A stretch of DNA of 64,000 nucleotides, from positions 62,001-126,000 of the forward strand of contig OY759982.1 in the NCBI GenBank assembly GCA_963662895.1, written 5' to 3'. Shown piece after piece: positions 42,517 to 52,814 of the stretch; the stretch's first letter is position 1, and each line of letters starts with the position of its first letter. A model generated the notes under the pieces. The model worked only from the letters and a program-made list of their open reading frames with translations, made no database searches and was not told where the DNA came from. Source of the DNA: GWE2-42-39 sp963662895. GTDB lineage: Bacteria; Bacteroidota; Bacteroidia; Bacteroidales; Prolixibacteraceae. The translations under genes were made by a program, and so were the position numbers.

Positions 42517-44079
42517 ATGGACAACAGGGTAATAATCATGGATACCACCCTCCGGGACGGGGAACAAACCGCTGGTGTATCGTTCACCGATGCGGAAAAA
42601 CTGAGTGTAGCCCGAGTGCTGCTTGACGACCTGAAGGTGGACCGGATTGAAATTGCCTCGGCCCGTGTCTCCGAAGGTGAATTTAAAGGCACCAGCAGGG
42701 TGATGGCATGGGCTAAAGAAAAGGGACACATTGAAAAGGTGGAAGTTCTTGGTTTTGTTGACGGAGAGGTATCGGTCGACTGGATTACACGGACTGGCGG
42801 CAAGGTGCTAAACCTGCTATGCAAAGGCTCATACAAGCATGTTACCGAACAACTGCGTAAAACACCGGAACAACACCTTGCTGACATAAAAAAGGTCATT
42901 GAATATGCAAACAAGCAGGAAGTAAGGGTTAATGTATACCTGGAAGACTGGTCGAACGGAATGCGCAATTCGCGGGACCATGTACATTTCATGATACGGG
43001 AACTGAAAAAACTAAATGTTGACCGGATCATGTTACCAGACACTCTGGGTATTCTCAATCCGGACGAAGCTTACAATTTCTGTAAGGAGATGCTGGGTAC
43101 CTACCCGGACGTGAAATTCGACTTTCATGCCCACAACGACTATGACCTGGCCATTGCCAATGTTTTTTCTGCGATAAAGGCAGGCATCCGTTGTATTCAT
43201 ACGACGATCAACGGGTTGGGGGAACGTGCAGGGAATGTACCTTTGTCGAGTGCCATTGCAACGATCAAAGATCACATGAACCTGACAACCAGTATCGACG
43301 AGGCAAAAATAAACAAGGTGTCGCGTCTGGTTGAATCGTTTTCAGGAATCCGTATACCAACCAATAAACCCTTGATCGGTGAATTTGTGTTTACCCAGTG
43401 TAGTGGTATCCATGCAGATGGCGATAATAAGAACAACCTCTACTTTAATGACCTGTTACCCGAACGTTTCGGACGCATCCGTCAGTATGCACTCGGGAAA
43501 ACTTCAGGGAAAGCAAATATCAAAAAGAACCTTGAAGAGATCGGAATTGAACTGGATCCGGAGGCTCTGAAAATTGTTACTGAAAAAATTATCGAACTGG
43601 GTGATAAAAAAGAAACCGTTACTTCGGAAGATTTGCCTTATATTGTTGCCGATGTGCTGAACAACAAGGAAGTCGAAAACAGAATTATTATTAAAAATTA
43701 TTCGATCACACATACCTACAGGTTGCATCCTTTTGCTTCGGTAAGCATTGAAGTAAATGGCAAATCATATGAAGGAAGCTCCCGTGGAGACGGACAATAC
43801 GATGCTTTTATGAATGCGGTTAAAAGCATTTACAAAACATTGGAAAAGCCTCTTCCACGGTTAACAGATTATATTGTAACTATTCCCCCGGGGGGTAGGA
43901 CCGATGCCCTGGTTGAAACCATGATTACCTGGCAGGAAGGCTCCCGTGAGTTTAAGACCCGTGGCCTCGATTCCGACCAGACCGGCGCGGCTATCAAGGC
44001 AACCATGCGCATGCTAAACCTCATTGAACATGAAAAGAATGGAGAAATTTTTAGCAACCATACACGAAAAGATAAATAG
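42517..44079 (+). CDS. cimA: (R)-citramalate synthase / isopropylmalate-synthase-like enzyme
   Basis: 520 residues. HMGL barrel with IMDTTLRDGEQTAGVSF, FDFHAHNDYDLAIAN and NGLGERAGNVPLSS, and a C-terminal LeuA-type regulatory domain. It differs from leuA by its length and active-site region (LEDWSNGMRNS). Members of this branch are citramalate synthases (pyruvate plus acetyl-CoA, towards isoleucine) or second isopropylmalate synthases. The Ile-rich leader favours a part in isoleucine synthesis; the exact substrate is not proven. Confidence 0.8.
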   Translation: MDNRVIIMDTTLRDGEQTAGVSFTDAEKLSVARVLLDDLKVDRIEIASARVSEGEFKGTSRVMAWAKEKGHIEKVEVLGFVDGEVSVDWITRTGGKVLNLLCKGSYKHVTEQLRKTPEQHLADIKKVIEYANKQEVRVNVYLEDWSNGMRNSRDHVHFMIRELKKLNVDRIMLPDTLGILNPDEAYNFCKEMLGTYPDVKFDFHAHNDYDLAIANVFSAIKAGIRCIHTTINGLGERAGNVPLSSAIATIKDHMNLTTSIDEAKINKVSRLVESFSGIRIPTNKPLIGEFVFTQCSGIHADGDNKNNLYFNDLLPERFGRIRQYALGKTSGKANIKKNLEEIGIELDPEALKIVTEKIIELGDKKETVTSEDLPYIVADVLNNKEVENRIIIKNYSITHTYRLHPFASVSIEVNGKSYEGSSRGDGQYDAFMNAVKSIYKTLEKPLPRLTDYIVTIPPGGRTDALVETMITWQEGSREFKTRGLDSDQTGAAIKATMRMLNLIEHEKNGEIFSNHTRKDK

Positions 44080-44082
44080 AAA

Positions 44083-45147
44083 ATGAAACTGGACATTGCT
44101 GTTCTTCCCGGTGACGGGATTGGGCCTGAAATTACAGAACAGGCCATGAAAGCTGTAAAAGCGATTAGTGAAAAATTCAACCACGAGTTAACGTATAAAT
44201 ACGGATTGACAGGAGCTGCCGCCATCGACCAGCTTGGCGAACCTTATTCAGAAGAAACCCACCAATTGTGTATGCAATCGGATGCTGTGTTGTTTGGAGC
44301 TATTGGCGACCCGAAATTCGACAACAACCCAAAAGCCAAAGTTCGTCCTGAACAGGGACTTCTGCTGATGCGTAAGAAACTGGGTTTGTATGCCAATATC
44401 CGTCCGGTTGAAACTTTCGAATCGTTGCTGCACAAATCGCCGCTTCGCCGCGAGCTGGTTGAGGGGGCTAATTTTGTAGCTATCCGGGAATTAACCGGGG
44501 GTATTTATTTTGGTGAAAAAGGCCGCAAAGATGGTGGTAATACTGCTTTCGATACCTGTACTTACACCCGTGAAGAAATTGAACGTATCCTGAAACTAGG
44601 CTACGAGTTTGCCATGAAACGCAATAAAAAACTAACCGTTGTTGACAAAGCCAACGTGTTGGAAAGCTCCCGCCTGTGGCGTGAAGTGGCACAGGAAATG
44701 GCACCCAAATACCCGGAGGTAACTACTGAATACATGTTTGTCGACAATGCTGCTATGCAGATCATTCAGTGGCCGAAAAATTTTGACGTAATGGTTACTG
44801 AAAACATGTTCGGCGATATTCTGACTGACGAAGCAAGTGTTATTACCGGGTCTCTTGGATTATTACCATCGGCTTCCATTGGTATCCATACCTCGGTATT
44901 TGAGCCTATACATGGTTCGTACCCACAGGCGGCTGGTAAAGATATTGCCAATCCGATTGCAACCATTCTTTCGGCCGCCATGATGTTCGAATATGCATTC
45001 GGACTGATGGACGAAGGAAAAATGATCCGCGATGCTGTAGCCGCATCTATGGCTGCAGGCATGGTAACTGTTGACATTGCCGAAGGAAAATCGTATAAAA
45101 CTTCGGAAGTGGGCGACTGGATTGCCGAATGGATTGTAAATGCGTGA
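44083..45147 (+). CDS. leuB: 3-isopropylmalate dehydrogenase
   Basis: 354 residues. NAD-dependent beta-decarboxylating dehydrogenase: VLPGDGIGPEI, YANIRPVETF, REL(T)GGIYFGEKG, VDKANVLESSRLWREV, NMFGDILTDEASVITGSLGLLPSAS. Starts 3 bp after the preceding gene, so coupled. Last gene of the leu operon, before a terminator. Confidence 0.96.
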   Translation: MKLDIAVLPGDGIGPEITEQAMKAVKAISEKFNHELTYKYGLTGAAAIDQLGEPYSEETHQLCMQSDAVLFGAIGDPKFDNNPKAKVRPEQGLLLMRKKLGLYANIRPVETFESLLHKSPLRRELVEGANFVAIRELTGGIYFGEKGRKDGGNTAFDTCTYTREEIERILKLGYEFAMKRNKKLTVVDKANVLESSRLWREVAQEMAPKYPEVTTEYMFVDNAAMQIIQWPKNFDVMVTENMFGDILTDEASVITGSLGLLPSASIGIHTSVFEPIHGSYPQAAGKDIANPIATILSAAMMFEYAFGLMDEGKMIRDAVAASMAAGMVTVDIAEGKSYKTSEVGDWIAEWIVNA

Positions 45148-45170
45148 TTTTTTTATAAAATTATTCAGGA

Positions 45171-45197
45171 AAGGCTTTCAAAAAGGAAGCCTTTTTT
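45171..45197 (+). terminator. Rho-independent terminator of the leu operon
   Basis: AAGGCTT (45171-45177) pairs with AAGCCTT (45187-45193), followed by TTTTT. The rest of 45148-45357 is AT-rich and carries only upstream sequence of the kinase gene. Confidence 0.85.
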
Positions 45198-45357
45198 GTT
45201 GATATTCTGCCAATCCATACATTGTCCTTATTAATTAATAGGTTACCATGTATATAAATTCACAGATTAAATTAGTAAATTGAACAAATTATGTGTGAAA
45301 GTATATTCAGGCTTGTAATCATTTCTTATTTTTAAAAGAAATAAAAACGGGAATAAT

Positions 45358-48300
45358 ATGTTGAGTTTTCGCGATTTGAAAATCAGGAACAAACTACGGA
45401 TTTTAAGTTTTTTTTCTATCCTCAGTTTAATAATTTTAGGATTTTTCTCCAATTACTTTTATAACACGGGAAAAGCACTTAGTTTAATTATCAATGGAGA
45501 GAGAATTCACAATAATACTTTTCAGGAAGGTGTTGAAAGTTTTTACAAGTATCAGGTTTCTTCAGATAAAAAGTGGATTGACACAGCCATCTCAAAAATA
45601 GAGGGCGCTAATGAAATGGCCCGAACCTTTGGAATTCTCGATCAATTAATGAGACTCCCGAAAGAGGAATACATTGGTATTCTTTACGATAATTATAAGC
45701 AGTCTTATAATTACGACCGTTCAAATGCCTACCTCATGGCTAGCCGTATCAGGTTATTGCAGGTATTTAAATCAAAGAAACTAAAGGAGGCTCAACAAAT
45801 TACGATGAAAGGTTATCAACTGGGAGAAGAGATAAAGAATAAAATTTTATCTCATAAATCTGACCCGACTCCAATAATAGGCCAGGAATTGAGTGAAGGT
45901 TTGAACCAAATGAGACTCTTTTACAATGAATTTGCTTTTGTAATTACTTCATTGAACGTTTTTACACATAACCTTTTGTATATTGGTATATTCCTTATCG
46001 TAAGTCTTTTGATATTGATAGTTATAACAAGTACACTTCTTATTTCCAGGTCGATTACAGGTCCCGTTTATAAAATGGTAGAGAAGGTTGGAGAAATCGC
46101 GAAAGGCAACCTGGACTCTGAACTTTCTGTTGATGCTAAAAATGAAATGGGGGAACTGAGTATTGCCCTGAATAAGATGGTTACCCAGTTAAAAGCGTCG
46201 TATGACAAGTCGATACAGGATTCATGGCATAAATCGGGGATTAACCTCCTGAATGAAAAACTTAGTGGCAATCAGGAGTTTACCGAGATATCATCCCTCT
46301 CACTTTCGTTTATGATGGATTTTTTGCACTCACAATTGGGAAGTATCTATTTATATGACGAGGAACATCAATATCTGAAACCATTAAGCTCGTCCGGGGT
46401 CGATTCAGAAAAATTGAAATCCCGTGTTAAGTTGAATGAAGGAATTACCGGGCAGGCAGCCTTCTCAAAACAAATGCTTATTTTAAATGATATTCCTGAC
46501 GAATCGTACATTAGCTACTCATCAACCGGGGAATATAAACCCAACCAAATTATTGTTGCTCCTTTGATTTTCAAAAAAACACTTGTTGGTATCCTTGAAT
46601 TATCATCATTACAAACTTTTACCGAAAATGAGAAAGAATTCATACAGGAGGCTTCCGGGATCATTGCAATTAACCTGAATTCATCAGAAAACTTGCTTAA
46701 AACCAATGAATTGTTGCGAAAAACACAGGATCAGGCAAGCGAGCTTCAGATTCAGCAGGAAGAATTACGCGTATCAAACGAAGAATTGGTTGAGCACACC
46801 AAGGTGCTTACTGAGAATGAGAAAAAACTTCAGGTTCAACAGGAGGAATTACGCGTGGCAAATGAAGAACTTGAAGAACGTACGCGCCAGCTTGAAATAC
46901 AGAAAAAAGACATCAGTGATAAGAATGATGAGTTGACCGAGATAAAAGACAAGCTAGAAAATAAAGCAAAGGAACTGGAACAGGTAAGCCGGTATAAATC
47001 GGAGTTTCTGGCAAATATGTCGCATGAATTAAGAACCCCGATGAACAGTTTGCTTATTCTGTCGAATCTTCTTGCTAAAAACCCCAAAGGTAACCTGACT
47101 GATGATCAGGTACAATCAGCAAAAATCATTTATAAAAGCGGTGCCGATTTGTTGCACCTGATCAATGATGTTCTCGACCTGTCGAAAATTGAAGCGGGAA
47201 AAGTGATCCTTGAAATAGAAACAGTTAAAACGATCGATTTGAAAGAAGATATCTTGATGGATTTCACTGCCACGGCTGAAGATAAAAAACTCTCATTTGA
47301 AGTCCGCATGGCAAATGATTTTCCAGGGCAAATAGAAACCGACCGTTATCGTTTGATGCAGATTTTGAAAAATCTTCTTTCGAATGCATTTAAATTTACC
47401 AGCAGAGGTACTGTTTCTGTCGATTTTATGCCAACGCCACAAAAAATTGTATTTAAATCTCCGGGATTGACCCCTGAAAATACCTGTTGCATAAAGGTTT
47501 CAGATACCGGAGTTGGAATCCAGGAAGAAAAAATGGACGCTATTTTTGAAGCTTTTCAGCAGGCCGACGGGAGTATTTCCAGGAATTTCGGTGGTACCGG
47601 ACTGGGACTGTCAATTTCCAGAGAGCTTATACGAATGCTTGGAGGCGAGATACAACTTGAAAGTAAAGTAAACGAAGGGTCATCATTTTTTGTTTATTTG
47701 CCAACTCAAACTCATCCGGCATCCACTGTTCAGAGCGTTCAGCCTGAAGACAAACAGGATGCTAAATTCTCCGGGCAAAAACAGGTTGAAGAAGTCAGAA
47801 AGCAACAGGAACAGACTCCTTTTATTGAAGATGACCGTGACAATAGTTTGGATGAACGGACAGTACTGATAATCCACCCTTCGAAGCCGCAAGCTAAAAA
47901 ATTTCTTCAGCAGGCAAGGGCAAAAAATTTTCGTGCGATTGTTGCCAGGGATATCCAGGAGGGTATTATCCTTGCCGAAAAATTCCAACCCAGGGCCGTT
48001 ATGCTGGCAGTTGATTATGCAAATGTAAAAGATCCACATTATCAGCAACTAAAAAAACATCCTCTGACCGGGAAACTGCCCGTACATTTGATAACTCCAA
48101 TCGATTATAACGGACAAGGAGAAAATATTGAACTAAAAACAGTGGAAACAAGCGAGTTTGCAGATGCTCTGAATTTACTGGATAGTGATCTTCAATCGCC
48201 ATTAAAACGAATTCTGCTTGTCGAAGATGATGAAGTAACACGTAACATTGTTGCTGATTTGTTATCAGTATTGGACGTTGAAATTGTAAAAGCCCGCCTG

Positions 48301-49002
48301 GCCGGGGAAGCATTCAATATATTGAATCAAAAAAAATTCGATTGTATTATTCTTGATTTAGGATTGCCTGATTATTCAGGAAACGAATTGCTCGAGAAAC
48401 TGAAGAAAAACAATGTTTCCATTCCAAAAGTAATTGTATACACTGGCAAGGAGATGTCGGAAAAGGAAATAAAAAGTCTGAACTATTATACGGATACGAT
48501 TATATTGAAAGGCATAAAATCGGATGAGCGTCTGATGGACGAAGTAACACTTTTCCTGCACCAGGTTTCGAAAATGATTCCGGAAGTGAAAGCCAAAACA
48601 TCAACTGCAGACGACGATGTTTTATTCAAAGGCAAGAAGATTTTGATTGTCGACGATGATATAAGGAATGTTTTTTCGGTGGCAAAAGTGCTTGAAGACA
48701 GGGATATTGAAGTAGTGGAAGCTGAAAACGGACAGGTTGCCATCGACATACTTAATAAAGACAAAGATATTGACCTGGTACTAATGGATATAATGATGCC
48801 GGTCATGGATGGGTTCGAGGCCATGCGCATTATACGTAACTCACCAGGTATTAAAGATATACCAATTATCTGCCTGAGTGCAAAAGCAATGAAAGAAGAT
48901 TACGAGAATGCCCTGAAAAACGGTGCAAACGATTATTTGTCGAAGCCCCTGAATGAGAAAAAATTGTTTTCGATGCTAAAAATTTGGTTGTATAAAAAGT
49001 AA
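45358..49002 (+). CDS. Hybrid sensor histidine kinase with three receiver-like domains
   Basis: 1,214 residues. TM helix at about 15-35, a periplasmic helical sensor, TM helix at about 205-230 (IGIFLIVSLLILIVITSTLLIS region), HAMP, GAF (about 300-440, YLYDEEHQYLKPLSSSG), a long coiled coil with repeated QQEELRVANEEL, HisKA (MSHELRTPMNSL, phosphoryl His 556), HATPase (DTGVGIQ, GGTGLGLSIS), a first receiver lacking the Asp pocket (RTVLIIHPSKPQAKK), and two normal receivers (ILLVEDDE...DLGLPD and ILIVDDDIRN...DIMMPVMDG). First gene of a four-gene signalling operon. Confidence 0.92.
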   Translation: MLSFRDLKIRNKLRILSFFSILSLIILGFFSNYFYNTGKALSLIINGERIHNNTFQEGVESFYKYQVSSDKKWIDTAISKIEGANEMARTFGILDQLMRLPKEEYIGILYDNYKQSYNYDRSNAYLMASRIRLLQVFKSKKLKEAQQITMKGYQLGEEIKNKILSHKSDPTPIIGQELSEGLNQMRLFYNEFAFVITSLNVFTHNLLYIGIFLIVSLLILIVITSTLLISRSITGPVYKMVEKVGEIAKGNLDSELSVDAKNEMGELSIALNKMVTQLKASYDKSIQDSWHKSGINLLNEKLSGNQEFTEISSLSLSFMMDFLHSQLGSIYLYDEEHQYLKPLSSSGVDSEKLKSRVKLNEGITGQAAFSKQMLILNDIPDESYISYSSTGEYKPNQIIVAPLIFKKTLVGILELSSLQTFTENEKEFIQEASGIIAINLNSSENLLKTNELLRKTQDQASELQIQQEELRVSNEELVEHTKVLTENEKKLQVQQEELRVANEELEERTRQLEIQKKDISDKNDELTEIKDKLENKAKELEQVSRYKSEFLANMSHELRTPMNSLLILSNLLAKNPKGNLTDDQVQSAKIIYKSGADLLHLINDVLDLSKIEAGKVILEIETVKTIDLKEDILMDFTATAEDKKLSFEVRMANDFPGQIETDRYRLMQILKNLLSNAFKFTSRGTVSVDFMPTPQKIVFKSPGLTPENTCCIKVSDTGVGIQEEKMDAIFEAFQQADGSISRNFGGTGLGLSISRELIRMLGGEIQLESKVNEGSSFFVYLPTQTHPASTVQSVQPEDKQDAKFSGQKQVEEVRKQQEQTPFIEDDRDNSLDERTVLIIHPSKPQAKKFLQQARAKNFRAIVARDIQEGIILAEKFQPRAVMLAVDYANVKDPHYQQLKKHPLTGKLPVHLITPIDYNGQGENIELKTVETSEFADALNLLDSDLQSPLKRILLVEDDEVTRNIVADLLSVLDVEIVKARLAGEAFNILNQKKFDCIILDLGLPDYSGNELLEKLKKNNVSIPKVIVYTGKEMSEKEIKSLNYYTDTIILKGIKSDERLMDEVTLFLHQVSKMIPEVKAKTSTADDDVLFKGKKILIVDDDIRNVFSVAKVLEDRDIEVVEAENGQVAIDILNKDKDIDLVLMDIMMPVMDGFEAMRIIRNSPGIKDIPIICLSAKAMKEDYENALKNGANDYLSKPLNEKKLFSMLKIWLYKK

Positions 49003-49013
49003 ATCTGCAAGTT

Positions 49014-50603
49014 ATGAAACCAAAGATCTTGATTGTTGACGACCTTATTGAGAACCTGATAAGCCTGGAAGCTGTGCTGGATGGTTTCGACGCAGAGCTG
49101 GTCAGGGCTTTTTCTGGTGAAGAAGCCCTGAAATTAAGCATGAAAGACGAATTTGCACTTGTGATCCTCGATGTCCAGATGCCCAAAATGAATGGTTACG
49201 AAACCCTCGAAATGATGAGGCAACGGAAAAAAACCAGGTACCTGCCTGTAATATTTGTTTCAGCCATTCACCAAAGCGACCTTCATATTATTAAAGGGAT
49301 TGAAACCGGCGCTGTCGACTTTATTCCCAAACCAATCATCCCGGATATACTGAAAGGAAAGGTCCGGGTCTTCCTCGATTTGTACCTTCAACGAAAAAGG
49401 CTTGACTTTTTACTGGACGAGATGGAAGAGGCAAACGTGAACTTAAAAATTGCCAAGGAAAAGGCGGAAGAGGCAACACGTACAAAATCAATGTTCCTGG
49501 CCAATATGTCACATGAAATCCGTACACCACTCAATGGAGTAATCGGGTTGTCGAAATTATTACAGAAGACGCAATTAAACTATGAACAGCAGGAACTACT
49601 CAGTATTATTACTACTTCAGGCGAAAATCTGCTGATGATAATCAATGACATTCTTGATTTTTCAAAAATTGAGTCAGGGCAAATTAAGTTAGAAACGATC
49701 ACCTTCAACCTGGAATCCCTTATCCAAAATATATTCAAACTGTTGAATTTCAGGGCTACAGAAAAAGGAATTAAATTTAACTATTATATCCCGGATAATA
49801 TTCCAAGAGATCTTTACGGCGATCCGTTCAGGATTAATCAAATATTGATGAACCTTGTCAACAATGCCATCAAATTTACCCATAAAGGGAAGGTTGAACT
49901 CAGGGCCGAGATGGTTGATCAGAAAGAAGAAACATACAGGATACTGTTTCGGGTTATCGACACAGGCATTGGAATTACAGAAGAAGGCAAAACAAAGTTA
50001 TTCAAGGATTTTTCCCAATCTGAATCCTCGATCACCAGGAAATACGGGGGAACTGGTTTGGGACTGGCTATCTCGTATAATCTGGTTACCCTTATGAACG
50101 GGGAAATAGGTGTTGAAAGTGAATACGGAAAAGGTTCGGAATTTTGGTTCAGGATTTCGTTAAAAAAGGCTCCCGAACAGAAAAAAGGTGCAGAAGAACA
50201 ACTGGAGATATCGAAAGACCTCAAAATTTTATTGGCTGAAGATAATCAGTTTAACCAGAAAATTTCCTCGCTTACCCTCAAGCATTTGGGCCTTGAATGT
50301 GATATTGCTGCTAACGGAAAAGAAGCTATAAGCATGTATGAAAAAGACAACTACGATTTGATTCTTATGGATATGCAGATGCCGGAAATCGACGGGATTC
50401 AGGCTACAAAAATAATCCGGGAAATGGAAAAAGAAAACATGGATAAAAAACCGGTATATATTACCGCAGTTACTGCAAATGTATTAACCGAAGACAAAGA
50501 AAGCTGCTTGTTGGCCGGCATGAACGATTTCTTGAGTAAACCTTTTAACGAAAAAGAACTTAAAGATATATTGGTGGAAGTTACAAAGAGGAAGAATAAA
50601 TAG
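49014..50603 (+). CDS. Response regulator-histidine kinase hybrid
   Basis: 529 residues, no membrane segment. Receiver 1 (ILIVDDLIENL, Asp in VILDVQMPKMNG), short linker, HisKA (MSHEIRTPLNGVIGLSKLL), HATPase (DTGIGITEEG, GGTGLGLAISYNL), receiver 2 (ILLAEDNQFNQ, MDMQMPEIDG). A cytoplasmic kinase that can be triggered by phosphorylation of its own first receiver, so it probably works downstream of the membrane kinase 11 bp before it. Confidence 0.92.
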   Translation: MKPKILIVDDLIENLISLEAVLDGFDAELVRAFSGEEALKLSMKDEFALVILDVQMPKMNGYETLEMMRQRKKTRYLPVIFVSAIHQSDLHIIKGIETGAVDFIPKPIIPDILKGKVRVFLDLYLQRKRLDFLLDEMEEANVNLKIAKEKAEEATRTKSMFLANMSHEIRTPLNGVIGLSKLLQKTQLNYEQQELLSIITTSGENLLMIINDILDFSKIESGQIKLETITFNLESLIQNIFKLLNFRATEKGIKFNYYIPDNIPRDLYGDPFRINQILMNLVNNAIKFTHKGKVELRAEMVDQKEETYRILFRVIDTGIGITEEGKTKLFKDFSQSESSITRKYGGTGLGLAISYNLVTLMNGEIGVESEYGKGSEFWFRISLKKAPEQKKGAEEQLEISKDLKILLAEDNQFNQKISSLTLKHLGLECDIAANGKEAISMYEKDNYDLILMDMQMPEIDGIQATKIIREMEKENMDKKPVYITAVTANVLTEDKESCLLAGMNDFLSKPFNEKELKDILVEVTKRKNK

Positions 50604-50609
50604 GGAAAT

Positions 50610-51458
50610 ATGACAGAGGTTACCTATAACGAATCAAATACAGATCTCCTGAATATTGAATTGCAATTGTTGTTCGAAGCAATTTTTCTGAGGTACGGAT
50701 ACGACTTCCGCAATTATAACAAAGCCCATATTAAAAGACGGGTTTTGCACCGTCTTGCAATCAGTCATATCCCGACAGTAACTGAACTTCAGAATAAAAT
50801 TTTAAGAAACAAAGAGTTTTTCATAGACTTTTTGGATGATCTTTCTATCAATGTGACTGAGATGTTCCGCGATCCTGATTTTTACAGGTCATTCAGGGAA
50901 AGCATTGTCCCCAAACTACAAACCTATACTTTTTTCAAGGTTTGGCATGCCGGATGTTCAACCGGCGAAGAAGTGTATTCGCTGTCTATTTTATTTCAGG
51001 AAGAAGGCTTGCTCGACCGTTGCCGGGTTTATGCAACCGACTTTAACCGCAAAGTACTTGAAATTGCCAAAGAGGGAGTTTACCAGAAAGCAGAGATGGA
51101 AGAATATGAACGGAACTACAGACTTTCAGGAGGAAAGAAAAGAATCTCTGATTACTATCAGGCGATGTATGGATCTGCTATGTTGAACAAAGAGTTGTCG
51201 AACAGGATTGTTTTTGCCGACCACAACCTGGTAACCGACAGTGTTTTTGCTGAGGTGCATCTGATCTTATGCCGGAATGTTTTGATTTATTTTGATAAAA
51301 AACTTCAGGAGAAAGTTTTAAAATTATTTTATGAAAGCCTTGCCCCTTCGGGTATTTTGTGTCTGGGTACAAAAGAGAATGTCAGGTACACGCAGGTGGA
51401 AGATTTTTTTGAAGTGGTTGATGAAAAGCAAAAAATATATAAAAAGAAGATTATTTGA
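50610..51458 (+). CDS. cheR: CheR-type protein-glutamate methyltransferase
   Basis: 282 residues. N-terminal helical domain (GYDFRNYNKAHIKRRVLHRL) and SAM-binding domain (VWHAGCSTGEEVYSLSILF, YATDFNRKVLEIAKEGVY, LILCRNVLIYFDKKLQEKVL). Methylates glutamates in receptor or kinase coiled coils. No chemoreceptor is encoded in the window, so the likely target is the coiled coil of the adjacent kinase. Its stop overlaps the cheB start (TGATG). Confidence 0.92.
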   Translation: MTEVTYNESNTDLLNIELQLLFEAIFLRYGYDFRNYNKAHIKRRVLHRLAISHIPTVTELQNKILRNKEFFIDFLDDLSINVTEMFRDPDFYRSFRESIVPKLQTYTFFKVWHAGCSTGEEVYSLSILFQEEGLLDRCRVYATDFNRKVLEIAKEGVYQKAEMEEYERNYRLSGGKKRISDYYQAMYGSAMLNKELSNRIVFADHNLVTDSVFAEVHLILCRNVLIYFDKKLQEKVLKLFYESLAPSGILCLGTKENVRYTQVEDFFEVVDEKQKIYKKKII

Positions 51459-52024
51459 TGTATAAGGCTATCGTAATAGGTACTTCTTATGGCGGGCTCG
51501 AAGCTTTGAAACTAATTTTTCCCCGTTTCGAAAAAGGGTTTCCATTGCCTGTGATTGTTGTATTGCATATCGGTGATCATAATAATGATGTATTCATCAG
51601 ACATCTCAACGACGATTGCAATCTGGTTGTCAAAGAAGCCGAAAGTAACGAGCCTATCCTGCCCGGTCATATCTATTTTGCGCCTCCAAATTACCATCTT
51701 CTGATTGAAGACAACAATACTTTTTCGTTGTCGACCGGGGAAAAAGTAAATTTTTCACGTCCTTCAATTGATCTGTTGTTTGAGTCGGCTGCATGGGTTT
51801 ACCGGAAAAGTCTTATTGGTGTGGTATTAACAGGTGCTAATTATGATGGCGCCAATGGACTGAAAACAATTAAAGATTTAGGCGGAAAAACAATTGTACA
51901 GAATCCGTGTTCCGCTATTTCCCCGTTTATGCCAAAGGCTGCACTTAAAACTGCCATGCCTGAAATCAGGCTGGAACTGGAAGAAATTGCCGACAAATTA
52001 ATAGAATTGGCCTATTCAAAATAA
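51458..52024 (+). CDS. cheB: CheB-type methylesterase, no receiver domain
   Basis: 188 residues from the ATG at 51458 (a TTG one codon earlier is possible). Catalytic domain only: VIGTSYGGLEALKLIF (Ser), VIVVLHIGDH (His) and LTGANYDGANGLKTIKDLGG (Asp). Normal CheB has an N-terminal receiver; its absence means control must come from elsewhere, perhaps the kinases' receivers. Opposes the CheR encoded just before it. Confidence 0.92.
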   Translation: MYKAIVIGTSYGGLEALKLIFPRFEKGFPLPVIVVLHIGDHNNDVFIRHLNDDCNLVVKEAESNEPILPGHIYFAPPNYHLLIEDNNTFSLSTGEKVNFSRPSIDLLFESAAWVYRKSLIGVVLTGANYDGANGLKTIKDLGGKTIVQNPCSAISPFMPKAALKTAMPEIRLELEEIADKLIELAYSK

Positions 52025-52621
52025 AAGGTCATGTTCCTTTCTCTCGGCCCCGTGCATTGACTAATCACGTGTCATTCCGAGTCCCCACCCCAAAAATTTT
52101 GGGCATAATGAGGATATGACAGAAAAGGTATCCTGAAGTCAAGTCCCCAATTCACCGGAAGGTGAAAAGCAGGGGTGGCCGGTCAAAGTAGTCCGGGCCG
52201 GCGTTGGCGGGAGCAGTTTTTTGCGGGTATTCATGGATGTGTGCCGGGAAGAAAAAACCGTGAGGCGGGAGGAAGGATGACTTTGACAAGACTTTTTACT
52301 TCCTTTTGGTCGACTGCAAAAGGAAGGGCCCCGCCGGCCAGAGGCGAATACAAATGAACAATGAACATTGTCAGGTTATTAAGAGAACAAATAAAACACC
52401 GGGCATTTAATCTTTTGTGGAGCATATTTTCTGATTTTTTAGTACAGATAAAAGCTAAAAATTAAGCTTCACCGCATTTCCCTTTTTTACAGTCCTCAAG
52501 TCGGACGGGCTGATCCTTTTTCCCATCAGCTGGAAAAAGGAAACAGCCCGGGCTTTGTTGTCTTTCCTAAAAAAAAATATCTTTTTCCTCCCTGCTTATT
52601 CTATAACGAAACGATGGCTCC
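52025..52621. other. Gene-poor stretch with two strong hairpins
   Basis: No credible gene. CTTCCTTTTG (52299-52308) and CAAAAGGAAG (52317-52326) form a perfect 10-bp palindrome. GGGCTG...CCTTTTTCC and GGAAAAAGG...CAGCCC (52507-52549) form a second strong hairpin, possibly a terminator for either side. Confidence 0.5.
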
Positions 52622-52807
52622 TTACTGAACACTGAACACTTTACCTGCTCTTCTCCACAACTTTTTAAACTGATTCACACGGAACTCCTTGAAGAAAAGC
52701 AATGCCGTTATATGGCCGGGAATGAGGTAATGCTGAAAAAAGCGATGTTTTGTATTTGTTTCATATACAGACTTCTGCAAAAAACTGTCATAGGCAGGGA
52801 GAGCCAT
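52622..52807 (-). CDS. Possible small protein downstream of carB
   Basis: 61 residues starting 7 bp after the carB stop, on the same strand (MALPAYDSFLQKSVYETNTK). Basic C-terminus (FKKLWRRAGKVF). No family recognised; it may be chance, but the tight spacing to carB is suggestive. Confidence 0.35.
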   Translation of the reverse strand: MALPAYDSFLQKSVYETNTKHRFFQHYLIPGHITALLFFKEFRVNQFKKLWRRAGKVFSVQ

Positions 52808-52814
52808 TTATCTT

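Noticed and set aside
42474..43058. 194-codon minus-strand ORF opposite the citramalate-synthase-like gene
   Set aside because: Ser/Arg/Thr-rich shadow with no domain; the + frame is a known enzyme.
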